The notes: a model not told the origin generated them from the letters alone. Positions 1 to 7,564 are shown, counted from the first letter of the stretch. The stretch: 21,121 bases of DNA from Anaerolineales bacterium (GCA_020847355.1 JADLCG010000119.1:1-21121), one strand, 5' to 3'. Numbers and translations: made by a program.

Positions 1-101
1 AACGGGCCCGCCTCGTCGGAGGAATCCAGCACTTCGTCATCCACCGTCAATTTATATTCCATTGAAACTACTACGCCGTCTTCCACTTTTTCCATGCTCA
101 T
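1..101 (-). CDS. SlyD-like FKBP-type peptidyl-prolyl cis-trans isomerase (N-terminal fragment)
   Basis: Only the first 33 codons are in the window; the gene runs off the left edge. The peptide begins MSMEKVEDGVVVSMEYKLTV and continues with a D-x-x-x-LDSSDEAGP stretch. This matches the opening strand of SlyD-type FKBP prolyl isomerases (pattern: VVSxxYxL...G..LDSS...P), which are cytoplasmic folding helpers and often bind metal. An AAGGAA Shine-Dalgarno-like stretch lies 6-8 nt before the ATG at 101-99; a second in-frame ATG at 95-93 is less well placed. The active-site loops and the inserted flap domain are outside the window, so the family call rests on the N terminus alone. It is transcribed divergently from the ABC exporter operon. 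Confidence 0.7.
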   Translation of the reverse strand, partial: MSMEKVEDGVVVSMEYKLTVDDEVLDSSDEAGP

Positions 102-131
102 GTTCTTTTCCTTTTTTAGATGAATGGTCAC

Positions 132-140
132 ATTGTATCA
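132..140 (-). promoter_or_regulatory. Candidate extended -10 promoter for the FKBP gene
   Basis: Read on the minus strand this is TGATACAAT, an extended -10 (TG-N-TACAAT). It would start transcription about 25 nt before the FKBP ATG, leaving room for the AAGGAA Shine-Dalgarno. No convincing -35 lies 16-18 bp upstream. It overlaps the probable -35 region of the opposite promoter. Confidence 0.35.
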
Positions 141-163
141 GAAAGAAGAAAAAGCCATATAAT
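133..163 (+). promoter_or_regulatory. Candidate promoter of the ABC exporter operon
   Basis: There is a perfect TATAAT at 158-163. The best -35 is TTGTAT at 133-138, with a rather long 19-bp spacer. The predicted start near 170 gives an 80-nt leader before the ATPase start codon. The region is shared with the divergent FKBP promoter. Confidence 0.45.
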
Positions 164-168
164 GGACT

Positions 169-213
169 GCGCTATCCGCCAAAAAAACCAGCGCGAAAAC
201 CTTTTTGCGTTTT
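169..213 (+). promoter_or_regulatory. Possible attenuator-like hairpins in the ABC operon leader
   Basis: Two mutually exclusive stems can be drawn in the predicted leader. GCGCT at 169-173 can pair with AGCGC at 190-194. CGCGAAA at 192-198 can pair with TTTTGCG at 203-209 (one G-U pair, ACCT loop), followed directly by TTTT. The second resembles a weak intrinsic terminator and shares bases 192-194 with the first. The stems are short and AT-rich, so this is tentative. Confidence 0.3.
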
Positions 214-250
214 ATTCGTATTTCTAACAGTTTAGCATTAGGAGCAACCC

Positions 251-1195
251 ATGACCAACATCCTCTCAGCGCAAGCCCTCGCCAAAAACTACGGCGACTT
301 TCAAGCCGTCAAAGGCGTTTCGTTCACTATTCAAGAGGGCGAAATTTTCAGCTTGCTCGGTCCGAACGGGGCGGGAAAAACGACGACGATCTCGATGCTC
401 TCCACCTTATACATCCCCACCAGCGGAGACGCAATCATCGCCGGCTATTCCATCACCAAGCGCCCGATGGGCGTTCGCAACGTCATTGGCGTTGTGCCGC
501 AAGACTTAGCGCTCTATGAAGATTTGAGCGCCAAAGAGAATCTCGTCTTTTGGGGGCAAATGTATGGATTAAACGGCAAAGCCTTATCCGCGCGCGTGGA
601 TGAAGTTCTAGAACAAATTGGTTTAGCTGACAAAGCCAAAAATAAAGTCAAAACTTATTCAGGCGGGATGAAGCGCCGCGTCAACATTGGCGTAGGCTTG
701 CTCCACAAACCCAAGCTGTTATTTATGGACGAACCTACCGTTGGCATTGACCCGCAATCACGCCGCGCCATTTTGGATACGGTCAAAGCTTTGAACCAAC
801 AAGGCATGACAGTTCTCTACACTACACATTACATGGAAGAAGCCGCCGAACTCTCCAACCGCGTTGGCATTATTGATCATGGCGAGTTGATTGCCCTCGG
901 CACACAAAAAGAATTGACCAAACAAGTGGGCGAAACTGAAACCCTGATTTTACACGTCGGTAAAAATGAAGACCCTTCCGTCTTGATCGCCACGCTGAAG
1001 AACCTGCCAAACGTTATTGACGCCAGCGTGATTGACCATGAAATTTCAGTCATCACGCCCTCGGCAAAAGACATTTTAGCCGACGCAATTGGAGCCGCCA
1101 ACGAACGCGGCGTCAAGATTCATTCAATTGATATCCGTGAGCCGAATTTAGAGGCAGTGTTTTTACATCTTACAGGAAGGGCGTTGCGCGATTAA
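251..1195 (+). CDS. ABC-2 type exporter, ATP-binding subunit (DrrA/CcmA-like)
   Basis: This 314-residue cytoplasmic ATPase would drive the exporter formed with the next two genes. All ABC motifs are visible: Walker A GPNGAGKTT (37-45), Q-loop Gln84, a short YSGGM signature (136-140), Walker B LLFMDEP (156-162) and switch His193 in TTHYMEE. The GIDPQSRR stretch after Walker B and the roughly 80-residue C-terminal extension (about 225-314) are typical of the DrrA/NodI/CcmA branch, which handles drugs, lipids or polysaccharides. AGGAG at 240-244, six bases before the ATG, fixes the start. The permease genes follow after 54 bp and 57 bp. The substrate cannot be told from sequence. Confidence 0.93.
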   Translation: MTNILSAQALAKNYGDFQAVKGVSFTIQEGEIFSLLGPNGAGKTTTISMLSTLYIPTSGDAIIAGYSITKRPMGVRNVIGVVPQDLALYEDLSAKENLVFWGQMYGLNGKALSARVDEVLEQIGLADKAKNKVKTYSGGMKRRVNIGVGLLHKPKLLFMDEPTVGIDPQSRRAILDTVKALNQQGMTVLYTTHYMEEAAELSNRVGIIDHGELIALGTQKELTKQVGETETLILHVGKNEDPSVLIATLKNLPNVIDASVIDHEISVITPSAKDILADAIGAANERGVKIHSIDIREPNLEAVFLHLTGRALRD

Positions 1196-1196
1196 A

Positions 1197-1246
1197 GATA
1201 TTCAAATACTAAATATCGAATATCGAATTACCGAAGAGCGAATATC
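1197..1246 (+). repeat. AT-rich GAATATC short repeats between the ATPase and first permease genes
   Basis: The 54-bp gap contains GAATATC at 1218-1224 and again at 1240-1246, the inverse GATATTC at 1197-1203, and the tandem unit AATATCG from 1212. It is much more AT-rich than the flanking genes. No function is evident. Confidence 0.5.
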
Positions 1247-1249
1247 ACT

Positions 1250-2506
1250 ATGTTAAAAACCATTCTCATTGGATTCAAAGACGTAAAACTCGTCTTCCGC
1301 GATCGCGCCGCGCTCATCCTCATGCTTGCCGCGCCGTTTCTGGTCACAGTCGGCATGGCGCTCGTCACCGGAAGATTTTCAGGCAATAACAATAGCGGCG
1401 CCTTAAACATCCCAATCGCCATTGTCAACTTAGATAACGACTCAATTGGCAACGCTTTAGTAGAAGTCTTCAATTCGCCAGAATTAGCGGATTTGGTTGA
1501 ACCTGCCAACAGTTCAACTGCAGAAGCGGCGCGCGCATTGGTAGATGAAGATAAACTCGCCGCCGCCATCATCATCCCCGCCGGCTTCACGCAAAGCGTC
1601 ATTCCCCAAAATGGAAATATTGGCGTCAACGCGCAAATTGAATTCTACGCCAACCCAGCCCGCCCCACCAGCGCGGGCATTATCAAAGCCGTGTTGGATC
1701 AATTCCTAACCCGCTTGGACGAAATGCAAATTAGCGGCGTCGTTTCCATAACGCAATTGATCGCCAGCGGAAAAATTACGCCGCAAGAAGCCAATCAGGC
1801 TGGCGCAGAATTAGGCAAACGCCTTGAAAATAACGCGACAAATTTTGAAAGCGCCACGGCCATCAAAATCAAAACCTCAACTGCCGCCGGCGAAACCAAC
1901 GACTTCGACCCGCTCGCTTTTTTTGCCCCCAGCATGGCGCTGATGTTCTTGATGTACACCGTTAGTTATGGCGGGCGTTCAATCCTCGCGGAAAAAGCCG
2001 AAGGCACGTTGCCGCGCTTGCTGGTTACGCCAACTACCTCCGCGCAAATTTTAGGCGGGAAAGTTTTTGGCATTTTCTTAACCGGCGCGGCGCAAATGTT
2101 CATCCTCATTGGCGCGACCACGCTTTTATTTCAACTCCATTGGGGCGATCCGCTCGGCGTCATTTTCTTGGTCTTTGCCGCAGTCTTTGGCGCAACCGGC
2201 TGGGGCTTATTCATCACGGCTTTGGCGCGCACGCCTGCACAGGTCGGCAGTCTCGGCTCGGCGCTGATGTTAATTTTCGCAGTGATCAGCGGCAGTTTCT
2301 TTCAAATCGCCAATATGCCGCCCTTCATGCAAAGATTAAGTCAGATCACGCCAAACGCTTGGGCATTGAACGGGTTTGAGACTCTCGCGCTGGGCGGAAC
2401 GCTCGCCGCTTTGACTACGCCGATCGCGGCTCTGCTGACGATGGGCTTGATCCTGTTCCTCATCTCGGCGGCGCTCTTCGGAAAAAAGAATTTGATGCAA
2501 AAGTAA
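1250..2506 (+). CDS. ABC-2 type transporter permease (first of a pair)
   Basis: This is a 418-residue membrane subunit of the exporter. It has one N-terminal membrane segment (about 21-41), then an extracytoplasmic domain (about 45-220), then five hydrophobic segments (about 225-245, 272-296, 300-325, 330-350 and 388-412). This is the ABC2_membrane_3 / YhgE-DrrB arrangement. The loop EKAEGTLPRLLVTPTT after segment 2 is the coupling-helix region that contacts the ATPase and is highly characteristic. PPFMQRLSQITPNAWAL before the last segment is also typical. The Shine-Dalgarno is weak (GAAGAG, 11 nt from the ATG), so translation may depend on the upstream gene. It is distantly related to the next gene, which suggests that the two form a heterodimeric channel. 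Confidence 0.9.
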   Translation: MLKTILIGFKDVKLVFRDRAALILMLAAPFLVTVGMALVTGRFSGNNNSGALNIPIAIVNLDNDSIGNALVEVFNSPELADLVEPANSSTAEAARALVDEDKLAAAIIIPAGFTQSVIPQNGNIGVNAQIEFYANPARPTSAGIIKAVLDQFLTRLDEMQISGVVSITQLIASGKITPQEANQAGAELGKRLENNATNFESATAIKIKTSTAAGETNDFDPLAFFAPSMALMFLMYTVSYGGRSILAEKAEGTLPRLLVTPTTSAQILGGKVFGIFLTGAAQMFILIGATTLLFQLHWGDPLGVIFLVFAAVFGATGWGLFITALARTPAQVGSLGSALMLIFAVISGSFFQIANMPPFMQRLSQITPNAWALNGFETLALGGTLAALTTPIAALLTMGLILFLISAALFGKKNLMQK

Positions 2507-2512
2507 CTTCAT

Positions 2513-2534
2513 GTTCCTGCGCTGAAGCTGGAAC
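2513..2534 (+). other. Small hairpin between the two permease genes
   Basis: GTTCC at 2513-2517 can pair with GGAAC at 2530-2534, with a possible inner GC-TGAA-GC. There is no T-run, so it is not a standard terminator. It could affect mRNA processing between the permease cistrons. Confidence 0.3.
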
Positions 2535-2563
2535 TTATGGCGCAATAACATGGCGGAGACCTT

Positions 2564-3757
2564 ATGAAAAAAATATTCGCAATCGCCTGGAAAGACGCAA
2601 TCGTCCGTTTTTCAAGTAAATCTGAATTATTGTTCTTCATCGTCCTGCCGATGATTTTTATCTTCCTCATCGCCGGCGGAGTTCCCAGCGGCAACGAAGA
2701 TAACCGCATTCGAGTAGTCGTCGTGGACCAAGCCAATTCAACGATTTCAAAAGAATTATTCTCAGCTTTGGAAAAATCTACGGCAGTCAGACCAGACCTC
2801 CTTTCTATGCAGGAAGCGCAGGCGGAATTTGACGCGCGGCGCGCGACGGTTTTATTGGTCATCCCCGCCGGGCTGGATGTTGAAGCCATTCAAAATGGAA
2901 CGGCGGAATTAAACCTAAGCCAACCGCCCAGCGACACCAACGCTTCGATCGCCGCCCGCGCAATTGAAGCCGCCGTGAGAAAAGTGAGCGGCGCGATCCA
3001 TGCCGCCAACCTAGCGGTGGAAGAAGCTCAAACGCGCGGCGCGTTTACCTCAGCGGAAGAGGAGCAAGCCTATTTCAACGCCGCTTTGGAAACCGCCAAA
3101 AAATTACAAGCGGAAGCGCCGGCGCGTGTGACTGTAATTCAGGCGAACACGCCGGACGATTTCGATTACGATCCGCAGACCAACGTTTCCGCCGGGCAAT
3201 TGATTACTTGGGTATTTATCCCGCTATTTGGAATTTCCGCGTTATTTGCTTACGAAAGAAGAGAAGGTACATTGCGCCGTCTGTTAACCACGCCCACCAG
3301 CAAAGCGACTTTTTTACTCGGCACAATTTCCGGGCAGGTTGCGATGGCATTAATTCAAATGACCTTGCTGGTCGTATTCGCAATTTTGGTTTTCAAATTA
3401 AATTGGGGCAACCCGCTTGGGCTTTATATTATTCTCGCTTGCTCATGCCTCGCCGCCGCCGCAGTTGGCGTTACGCTGGGAACGTTTATCAAATCTGAAG
3501 GGCAGGCAAGTGGCATTAGCATTATGGCGGGGATGTTGATGGGCATGTTGGGCGGATGTTGGTATCCGATCGAATTATTTCCGCAGTTTATGCAAAATGC
3601 GGCGCGCCTGCTCCCCACCACGTGGGCAATGCAAGGGCTATTGGATTTATCTCTGCGCGGCGCAAGCGTGGCGCAAATTCTTCCCGAAGCCGGAGTTTTA
3701 TTGATCTTTGCCGCGCTATTTTTTGGAATTGGAACACTGCGCTTTCGATACGAATAA
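2564..3757 (+). CDS. ABC-2 type transporter permease (second of a pair)
   Basis: This 397-residue partner permease has the same plan as the preceding gene. The N-terminal membrane segment is at about 21-39 (ELLFFIVLPMIFIFLIAGG). A large extracytoplasmic domain follows, with a charged, probably helical part around 140-185. Five hydrophobic segments fill the C-terminal half. The coupling loop YERREGTLRRLLTTPTSKAT parallels the first permease, as does the later ELFPQFMQNAARLLPTTWAM. GGAG at 2555-2558 lies five bases before the ATG. Its last 50 bases overlap an out-of-frame extension of the next gene, which is not the real start of that gene. With the ATPase it makes a complete three-gene exporter of unknown substrate. 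Confidence 0.9.
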   Translation: MKKIFAIAWKDAIVRFSSKSELLFFIVLPMIFIFLIAGGVPSGNEDNRIRVVVVDQANSTISKELFSALEKSTAVRPDLLSMQEAQAEFDARRATVLLVIPAGLDVEAIQNGTAELNLSQPPSDTNASIAARAIEAAVRKVSGAIHAANLAVEEAQTRGAFTSAEEEQAYFNAALETAKKLQAEAPARVTVIQANTPDDFDYDPQTNVSAGQLITWVFIPLFGISALFAYERREGTLRRLLTTPTSKATFLLGTISGQVAMALIQMTLLVVFAILVFKLNWGNPLGLYIILACSCLAAAAVGVTLGTFIKSEGQASGISIMAGMLMGMLGGCWYPIELFPQFMQNAARLLPTTWAMQGLLDLSLRGASVAQILPEAGVLLIFAALFFGIGTLRFRYE

Positions 3758-3782
3758 CGCCAATTTAGTTTATGCGCTCGGC

Positions 3783-3788
3783 TATAAT
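3783..3788 (+). promoter_or_regulatory. TATAAT box six bases before the ATP-grasp start codon
   Basis: A perfect TATAAT is followed by six bases and then ATG. Transcription would be expected to begin at about the A of the start codon, giving a leaderless mRNA. No Shine-Dalgarno is present. No good -35 is visible 16-18 bp upstream. Confidence 0.5.
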
Positions 3789-3794
3789 CCACCC

Positions 3795-4676
3795 ATGCGC
3801 TATGATTTATGTTTACCGTGGTACTGGGAATATGACGACGTTTTCGCAGGTATGATCGAACGCGCTTCCATTGAAGCGGGGCTTTCGCTTTGGCAGATCA
3901 AGCCGGATAATTTACTAGAATCCACTACCGCGCTCTATAAAGGCGTGACGACTTATCGCACGCTCCTCAATCGCGGGCAGGGAGATGCGCGTTTTGAGCC
4001 GCTTCTCCGCTGGGGCATGGAACACGGCGCGAAGATCATCAACCCGCTTCAGGCTTCGCGCTGGTCGGAAGATAAAGCCACCATGCACTTGGAATTGATC
4101 AGCGCCGGTTTGCATACGCCTTATACAATTTTGCTCGCGCCATTTCTAGAACAGCCCGTCGTCCCGCCGATTGATTTGACCCCGCTCGGCAAAAACTTTG
4201 TGATCAAGCCTTCGCATGGCGGCGGCGGCGAAGGCGTCATCTTGGGCGCAAATTCTGTGGATGAAATTTTGAAAGCGCGGCTGGAATTCCCCGAACAAAA
4301 ATATTTGCTTCAAGCGCATATCACGCCGCAAACGCTGGCGGATAAACCAGCTTGGTTTCGCGTCTTCTATGCCAACCACGAAACTTACCCTTGTTGGTGG
4401 CATCCGCAAACTTACGTTTACAAAAATGTCACAGCGGAAGAAGAGTCTCAGTATCGCCTGAGCAGGCTAAGGGAAATCACGAAGCGCATCGCCGCAATTT
4501 GCAAATTAGATTGGTTCTCGACTGAGATCGCTCTAGCGGATGAATTTATCGTCGTGGATTATGTCAACGATGAAATTGATACGCGGATTCAATCGCGGGC
4601 GCAGGATGGCGCGCCGGACGACGTGATTGAAAATATCGCCAGGCAACTTGTGCAAATCGCCAAAGCAAGTTTATGA
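3795..4676 (+). CDS. ATP-grasp fold protein of unknown substrate
   Basis: This 293-residue protein looks like an ATP-grasp ligase, the fold of carboxylate-amine ligases such as RimK and glutathione synthetase. Visible parts are FVIKPS with the ATP-contacting Lys138, the glycine-rich loop HGGGGEG (141-147), WFRVFY with Arg189, and a C-terminal metal site with Glu244, Asp255 and Asn258 in STEIA...VVDYVNDEIDTR. The first 100 residues (opening MRYDLCLPWYWEYDDVF) would form the substrate-side domain and match nothing that I can name. I chose the ATG at 3795 because the open frame upstream lies inside the permease gene, and because TATAAT sits six bases before 3795. It follows the exporter operon by 37 bp and overlaps folD tail to tail by 6 bp. 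A link to the exporter is only suggested by position. Confidence 0.78.
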   Translation: MRYDLCLPWYWEYDDVFAGMIERASIEAGLSLWQIKPDNLLESTTALYKGVTTYRTLLNRGQGDARFEPLLRWGMEHGAKIINPLQASRWSEDKATMHLELISAGLHTPYTILLAPFLEQPVVPPIDLTPLGKNFVIKPSHGGGGEGVILGANSVDEILKARLEFPEQKYLLQAHITPQTLADKPAWFRVFYANHETYPCWWHPQTYVYKNVTAEEESQYRLSRLREITKRIAAICKLDWFSTEIALADEFIVVDYVNDEIDTRIQSRAQDGAPDDVIENIARQLVQIAKASL

Positions 4677-5549
4677 GCTTTGCAGTTCCGCCGCCGTCAA
4701 CGTATTTTTCATTAACATCGCAATCGTCATCGGACCAACGCCGCCGGGGACGGGAGTGATCCACCCGGCCACTTCTTTGGCTTCATTGAAGTTGACATCG
4801 CCCACCAAGCGCTTGCCGCTTTTTTTAGTTGGGTCGGCGATGGTATTGATGCCCACGTCAATTACCGCCGCGCCGGGTTTGATCCAATCGCCGCTCACAA
4901 ATTCGCTTTTACCAATCGCGGCAATCAAAATATCCGCCTGACGAATGATCGCCGCAAGGTCTTTCGTCCGCGAATGACAAACTGTGACGGTGGCGTTTTT
5001 TGAAAGCAACAACAGCGCGGCGGGCAAGCCCACAATATTTGAGCGCCCTAAAACCACCGCGTTCGCGCCTTCAATTTTCACGCCGGATTTTTCAAGCAGA
5101 TAAATGCAACCGTACGGCGTGCAAGGCATAAACAAAGGCACGCGCCCTTTTTGCGCCAAACGCCCAATGTTCAACGGGGAAAATCCATCCACGTCTTTTT
5201 CAATGCTGATCAAAGATAAAACTCGCTCTTCGTCTAAATGCGCGGGCAAAGGCAATTGCACCAAAATGCCGTGAATTTCCGGGTCTGCGTCTAATTTTTT
5301 GACCAAGGCTTCCACCTGCTCTTGCGTGGCGTCTTCCGGCAAATGTTCGCTCACCGAGCCCATGCCCAATTCCATGCAGGCTTTGCTTTTGGAAGCGACA
5401 TACGCGGCGGAATCTGGTCGGTTGCCAACTAGGAGAGTCGCTAAAGTGGGGATGCATTTTCCCGCTGAAACCCGCCGCCCCACTGCCAGCGCCACTTCCT
5501 CGCGGACTTGTTGCGCAATTCGTTTGCCGTCAATTAATTGAGCTGTCAT
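4671..5549 (-). CDS. folD: Bifunctional methylenetetrahydrofolate dehydrogenase / methenyltetrahydrofolate cyclohydrolase
   Basis: FolD interconverts 5,10-methylene-, methenyl- and 10-formyl-tetrahydrofolate in the cytoplasm, supplying one-carbon units. At 292 residues it has normal length. The catalytic residues fall at the same numbers as in the E. coli enzyme: Tyr50 and Lys54 in YVASK, Gln98 in GILVQLPLP, Asp121 in KDVDGF. The NADP-binding part has VVLGRSNIVGLP (165-176), and the C terminus carries PVPGGVGPMTIAML. The start is supported by AAGGA six bases before the ATG and a TATAAT further upstream. It is the last gene of the leftward run headed by the TPR gene, and its stop codon overlaps that of the ATP-grasp gene. 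Confidence 0.98.
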   Translation of the reverse strand: MTAQLIDGKRIAQQVREEVALAVGRRVSAGKCIPTLATLLVGNRPDSAAYVASKSKACMELGMGSVSEHLPEDATQEQVEALVKKLDADPEIHGILVQLPLPAHLDEERVLSLISIEKDVDGFSPLNIGRLAQKGRVPLFMPCTPYGCIYLLEKSGVKIEGANAVVLGRSNIVGLPAALLLLSKNATVTVCHSRTKDLAAIIRQADILIAAIGKSEFVSGDWIKPGAAVIDVGINTIADPTKKSGKRLVGDVNFNEAKEVAGWITPVPGGVGPMTIAMLMKNTLTAAELQSS

Positions 5550-5584
5550 TTTTATTCCTTCGCTTATGATAAGGTCTTGAAAAA

Positions 5585-5590
5585 ATTATA
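5585..5590 (-). promoter_or_regulatory. Candidate -10 box of a folD promoter
   Basis: The minus strand reads TATAAT here, about 35 bp before the folD start, in the 72-bp gap behind mtaB. This leaves space for a leader of about 29 nt with the AAGGA ribosome site. The matching -35 is weak (TACTGG at a 17-bp spacing). Confidence 0.45.
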
Positions 5591-5621
5591 CTTTTGATCA
5601 ATCTCATCCAGTAGTGACATT

Positions 5622-6890
5622 TTACAAAATTTTCCCTTGCATTATTCCGTTATTAATCGTCTGTAATTCAACTTGATCCACTTCGTTCCAACGCGGGGCT
5701 TTTGCAAAAGCGCTGACGCGCAAATAATTTTCAGACCAGCCTTCCATCTTCCAGCCGAGTTCGCCATATTCTGTCGTAGATTCCCATAGGGCTGAGACGG
5801 TTGCGCCGATAAAACTTTCGCGGTATTGACGCGCCGATTCTTCCAGCGCTTCTTGCAGGATGTGATTGCGCTTCTTTCTTAACTCGGGCTGGGTCTGCCC
5901 CTTCATCCTTGCCGCCGCTGTGCCGGGGCGCGGCGAATATGAAAAGACATGTCCGCCGGTGAAGCCGATCTCGGTGACAAATTCCAAAGTCTCGGCAAAC
6001 TCCGCTTCGGTTTCGCCGGGGAAGCCCGCAATGAGATCGGTAGTGAGCGCCGCTTTTGGCATAATCTCACGCGCGGCGTTGACCAATTCACGAAATGAGG
6101 CGGTTGTGGTTTTGCGAAGCATCCGCTTGAGGGTTGAGTCACTGCCGGATTGCAGAGGCAAGTGTAAGTGTGGCATGAGGCGCTTGTCATTCCATAGCGC
6201 GAAAAATTCCGCGTCTAAATCCCACGGCTCAAGCGAAGATAATCTCAAACGTTGTACGTCGGTTTCCCGCAAAATCGCTTTGACCAAATCCCGCAGATGG
6301 CAATTGAACTCTTGCCCCCACGAACCGAGATGCACGCCGGTTAAAACAATTTCTTTTGAAGCGCCAGCCAGCGCGGCGTTAATCTCTATAATAACTTCCG
6401 CTAATGGGCGGCTCCGACTTTCGCCGCGCGCCACAGTGGTAATGCAAAATGTACATTTATTGTCACAACCATCTTGGGCTTTGATGAAGGCGCGCGTGCG
6501 GCGATGAAGCCCGGGGATCGGCGTGCGGTCTAGGAGTTCGAGATCAAACGCTTCAGGTTGCAAATTGAGGACGTTCGCAACTAATGAATCTTTGGCTGGA
6601 TTGGTCACAACTTTTAAAACATTAGGCAGGGCGGCGGCTTCTTTGGGTTGGAGCGTCGTCCAACAGCCGGTGGGGATGATTTCCCCCACGCCCGCGCGCG
6701 CAATGTTGCGGATTTTACTGCGCGAATCGGAAGCCGCTTGCGTGGTGACGGCGCAGGTATTGACGACCGCCATTTCCGCCAAGTCCGCAGTGGCGACAAC
6801 CTCATGCCCGGCGGCGCGGAATTGCCGCGCCATGTTTTCTATTTCCGCTTGGTTCAGCCTGCAACCAATAGTATCGAGAAAAATCTTCAT
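5622..6890 (-). CDS. mtaB: tRNA t(6)A37 methylthiotransferase MtaB (radical SAM)
   Basis: MtaB adds a methylthio group to t6A at position 37 of ANN-decoding tRNAs, using radical SAM chemistry and two 4Fe-4S clusters. The N-terminal UPF0004 domain carries the cluster cysteines Cys10, Cys46 (VVNTCAV) and Cys76 (TGCW). The radical SAM motif is GCDNKCTFC with Cys142, Cys146 and Cys149, followed by ARGESRSR. LPLQSGSDSTLKRM (about 245-258) and DLIAGFPGETEAEF are typical of the MiaB/MtaB group. The C-terminal 60 residues form a TRAM-like domain. The length of 422 is slightly short but normal. MtaB is preferred over MiaB or RimO because of the short N terminus and the GCRLNQAE opening. It starts 12 bp after the preceding gene without a clear Shine-Dalgarno, as expected inside an operon. 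Confidence 0.92.
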   Translation of the reverse strand: MKIFLDTIGCRLNQAEIENMARQFRAAGHEVVATADLAEMAVVNTCAVTTQAASDSRSKIRNIARAGVGEIIPTGCWTTLQPKEAAALPNVLKVVTNPAKDSLVANVLNLQPEAFDLELLDRTPIPGLHRRTRAFIKAQDGCDNKCTFCITTVARGESRSRPLAEVIIEINAALAGASKEIVLTGVHLGSWGQEFNCHLRDLVKAILRETDVQRLRLSSLEPWDLDAEFFALWNDKRLMPHLHLPLQSGSDSTLKRMLRKTTTASFRELVNAAREIMPKAALTTDLIAGFPGETEAEFAETLEFVTEIGFTGGHVFSYSPRPGTAAARMKGQTQPELRKKRNHILQEALEESARQYRESFIGATVSALWESTTEYGELGWKMEGWSENYLRVSAFAKAPRWNEVDQVELQTINNGIMQGKIL

Positions 6891-6902
6891 CGCGGATCGC
6901 TA

Positions 6903-7547
6903 TTAGGGTTGTAATACTACAAAATTATCAAAGACCACGTCCACGCCCGGCGTAGAAAATGTGCCAGCCAATAAACCCACGTCGCCTTGCTTCAAAGTTG
7001 CATCCTGCGCCTGCGCCACTTGAATGCCGTTCACAAAAAACGTCAGCGTATTGCCGATGCAATCGGCGCGTAAATGATTGACCGCCAAGCCGGTGTGAAT
7101 ATTTGTGGAGGGTTGCATTTCACTCTGCCCGAGCAAAACGCCCAAGCCGCCGGTGTAAATGCCAATGCCGTAATAGCCATCGCTGGAGAGTAAAAAGAAA
7201 TAATAATCCGTTCCATTAAACCGGCAAATCAAACCGATGCGGTTTTCGTCGGGTCCGGCAAGTTTTCCCGAATCAACTTCAATGCGCACGTCTGAAAGAT
7301 TCAATCTCGGCGTGGACCAAAAATTCGTCTTCAAGGAATTGACCAACATCCGATATCCGCCGCCGTCATAATCCATGATGCCTTCGGCGGCTTGCAAACG
7401 ATCCCAGCCAGTGGTGGGTTTGGAAAAATCATCTTGAAACAAGACACTGCCAGAGGGCGAAGCGGCGGGGGCGGGGGCGGCAGGTTGCCAAACGCAAGCG
7501 AATGAAACCAATGTGAAGATCAGCGCGCTAGATATAAAACGATTCAT
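6903..7547 (-). CDS. Exported beta-sandwich (DUF1080/LamG-like) protein, possible lipoprotein
   Basis: This 214-residue secreted protein has a hydrophobic signal segment (about 5-17) ending in SFAC with Cys18. The lipobox is imperfect because the -3 position is Ser, so either lipoprotein or ordinary signal peptidase processing is possible. An Ala/Pro spacer (20-32) follows. The mature part (LFQDDFSKPTTGW, then RIEVDSGKL, GLICRFNGTDYYFFLLSSDG, FFVNGIQVAQAQD and ending VVFDNFVVLQP) has the strand pattern of concanavalin-like/DUF1080 domains that bind or act on sugars. No catalytic residues can be named. It lies 22 bp downstream of the TPR gene, and a palindrome with a -10-like core fills that gap, so it may have its own start point. 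Confidence 0.72.
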   Translation of the reverse strand: MNRFISSALIFTLVSFACVWQPAAPAPAASPSGSVLFQDDFSKPTTGWDRLQAAEGIMDYDGGGYRMLVNSLKTNFWSTPRLNLSDVRIEVDSGKLAGPDENRIGLICRFNGTDYYFFLLSSDGYYGIGIYTGGLGVLLGQSEMQPSTNIHTGLAVNHLRADCIGNTLTFFVNGIQVAQAQDATLKQGDVGLLAGTFSTPGVDVVFDNFVVLQP

Positions 7548-7549
7548 AA

Positions 7550-7564
7550 CGTGATTTTATCACG
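7550..7564 (-). promoter_or_regulatory. 15-bp palindrome with extended -10 just before the beta-sandwich gene
   Basis: The minus strand reads CGTGATAAAATCACG, a perfect 6-bp inverted repeat around AAA. Inside it TGATAAAAT is an extended -10 (TG-N-TAAAAT) that ends six bases before the ATG. It could be a leaderless promoter with an operator, or a small hairpin at the end of the TPR message. Confidence 0.4.

Noticed and set aside
3708..3794. Upstream in-frame ATG that would extend the ATP-grasp protein by 29 residues
   Set aside because: The extension lies inside the permease gene, shows no domain continuity, and the TATAAT box at 3783-3788 fits the ATG at 3795 instead.
5866..6507. A 213-codon open frame on the plus strand opposite mtaB
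   Set aside because: It lies wholly antisense to the well-supported mtaB gene, has no ribosome site and its product has no recognisable domain. It follows from the GC-rich codon pattern of the real gene.
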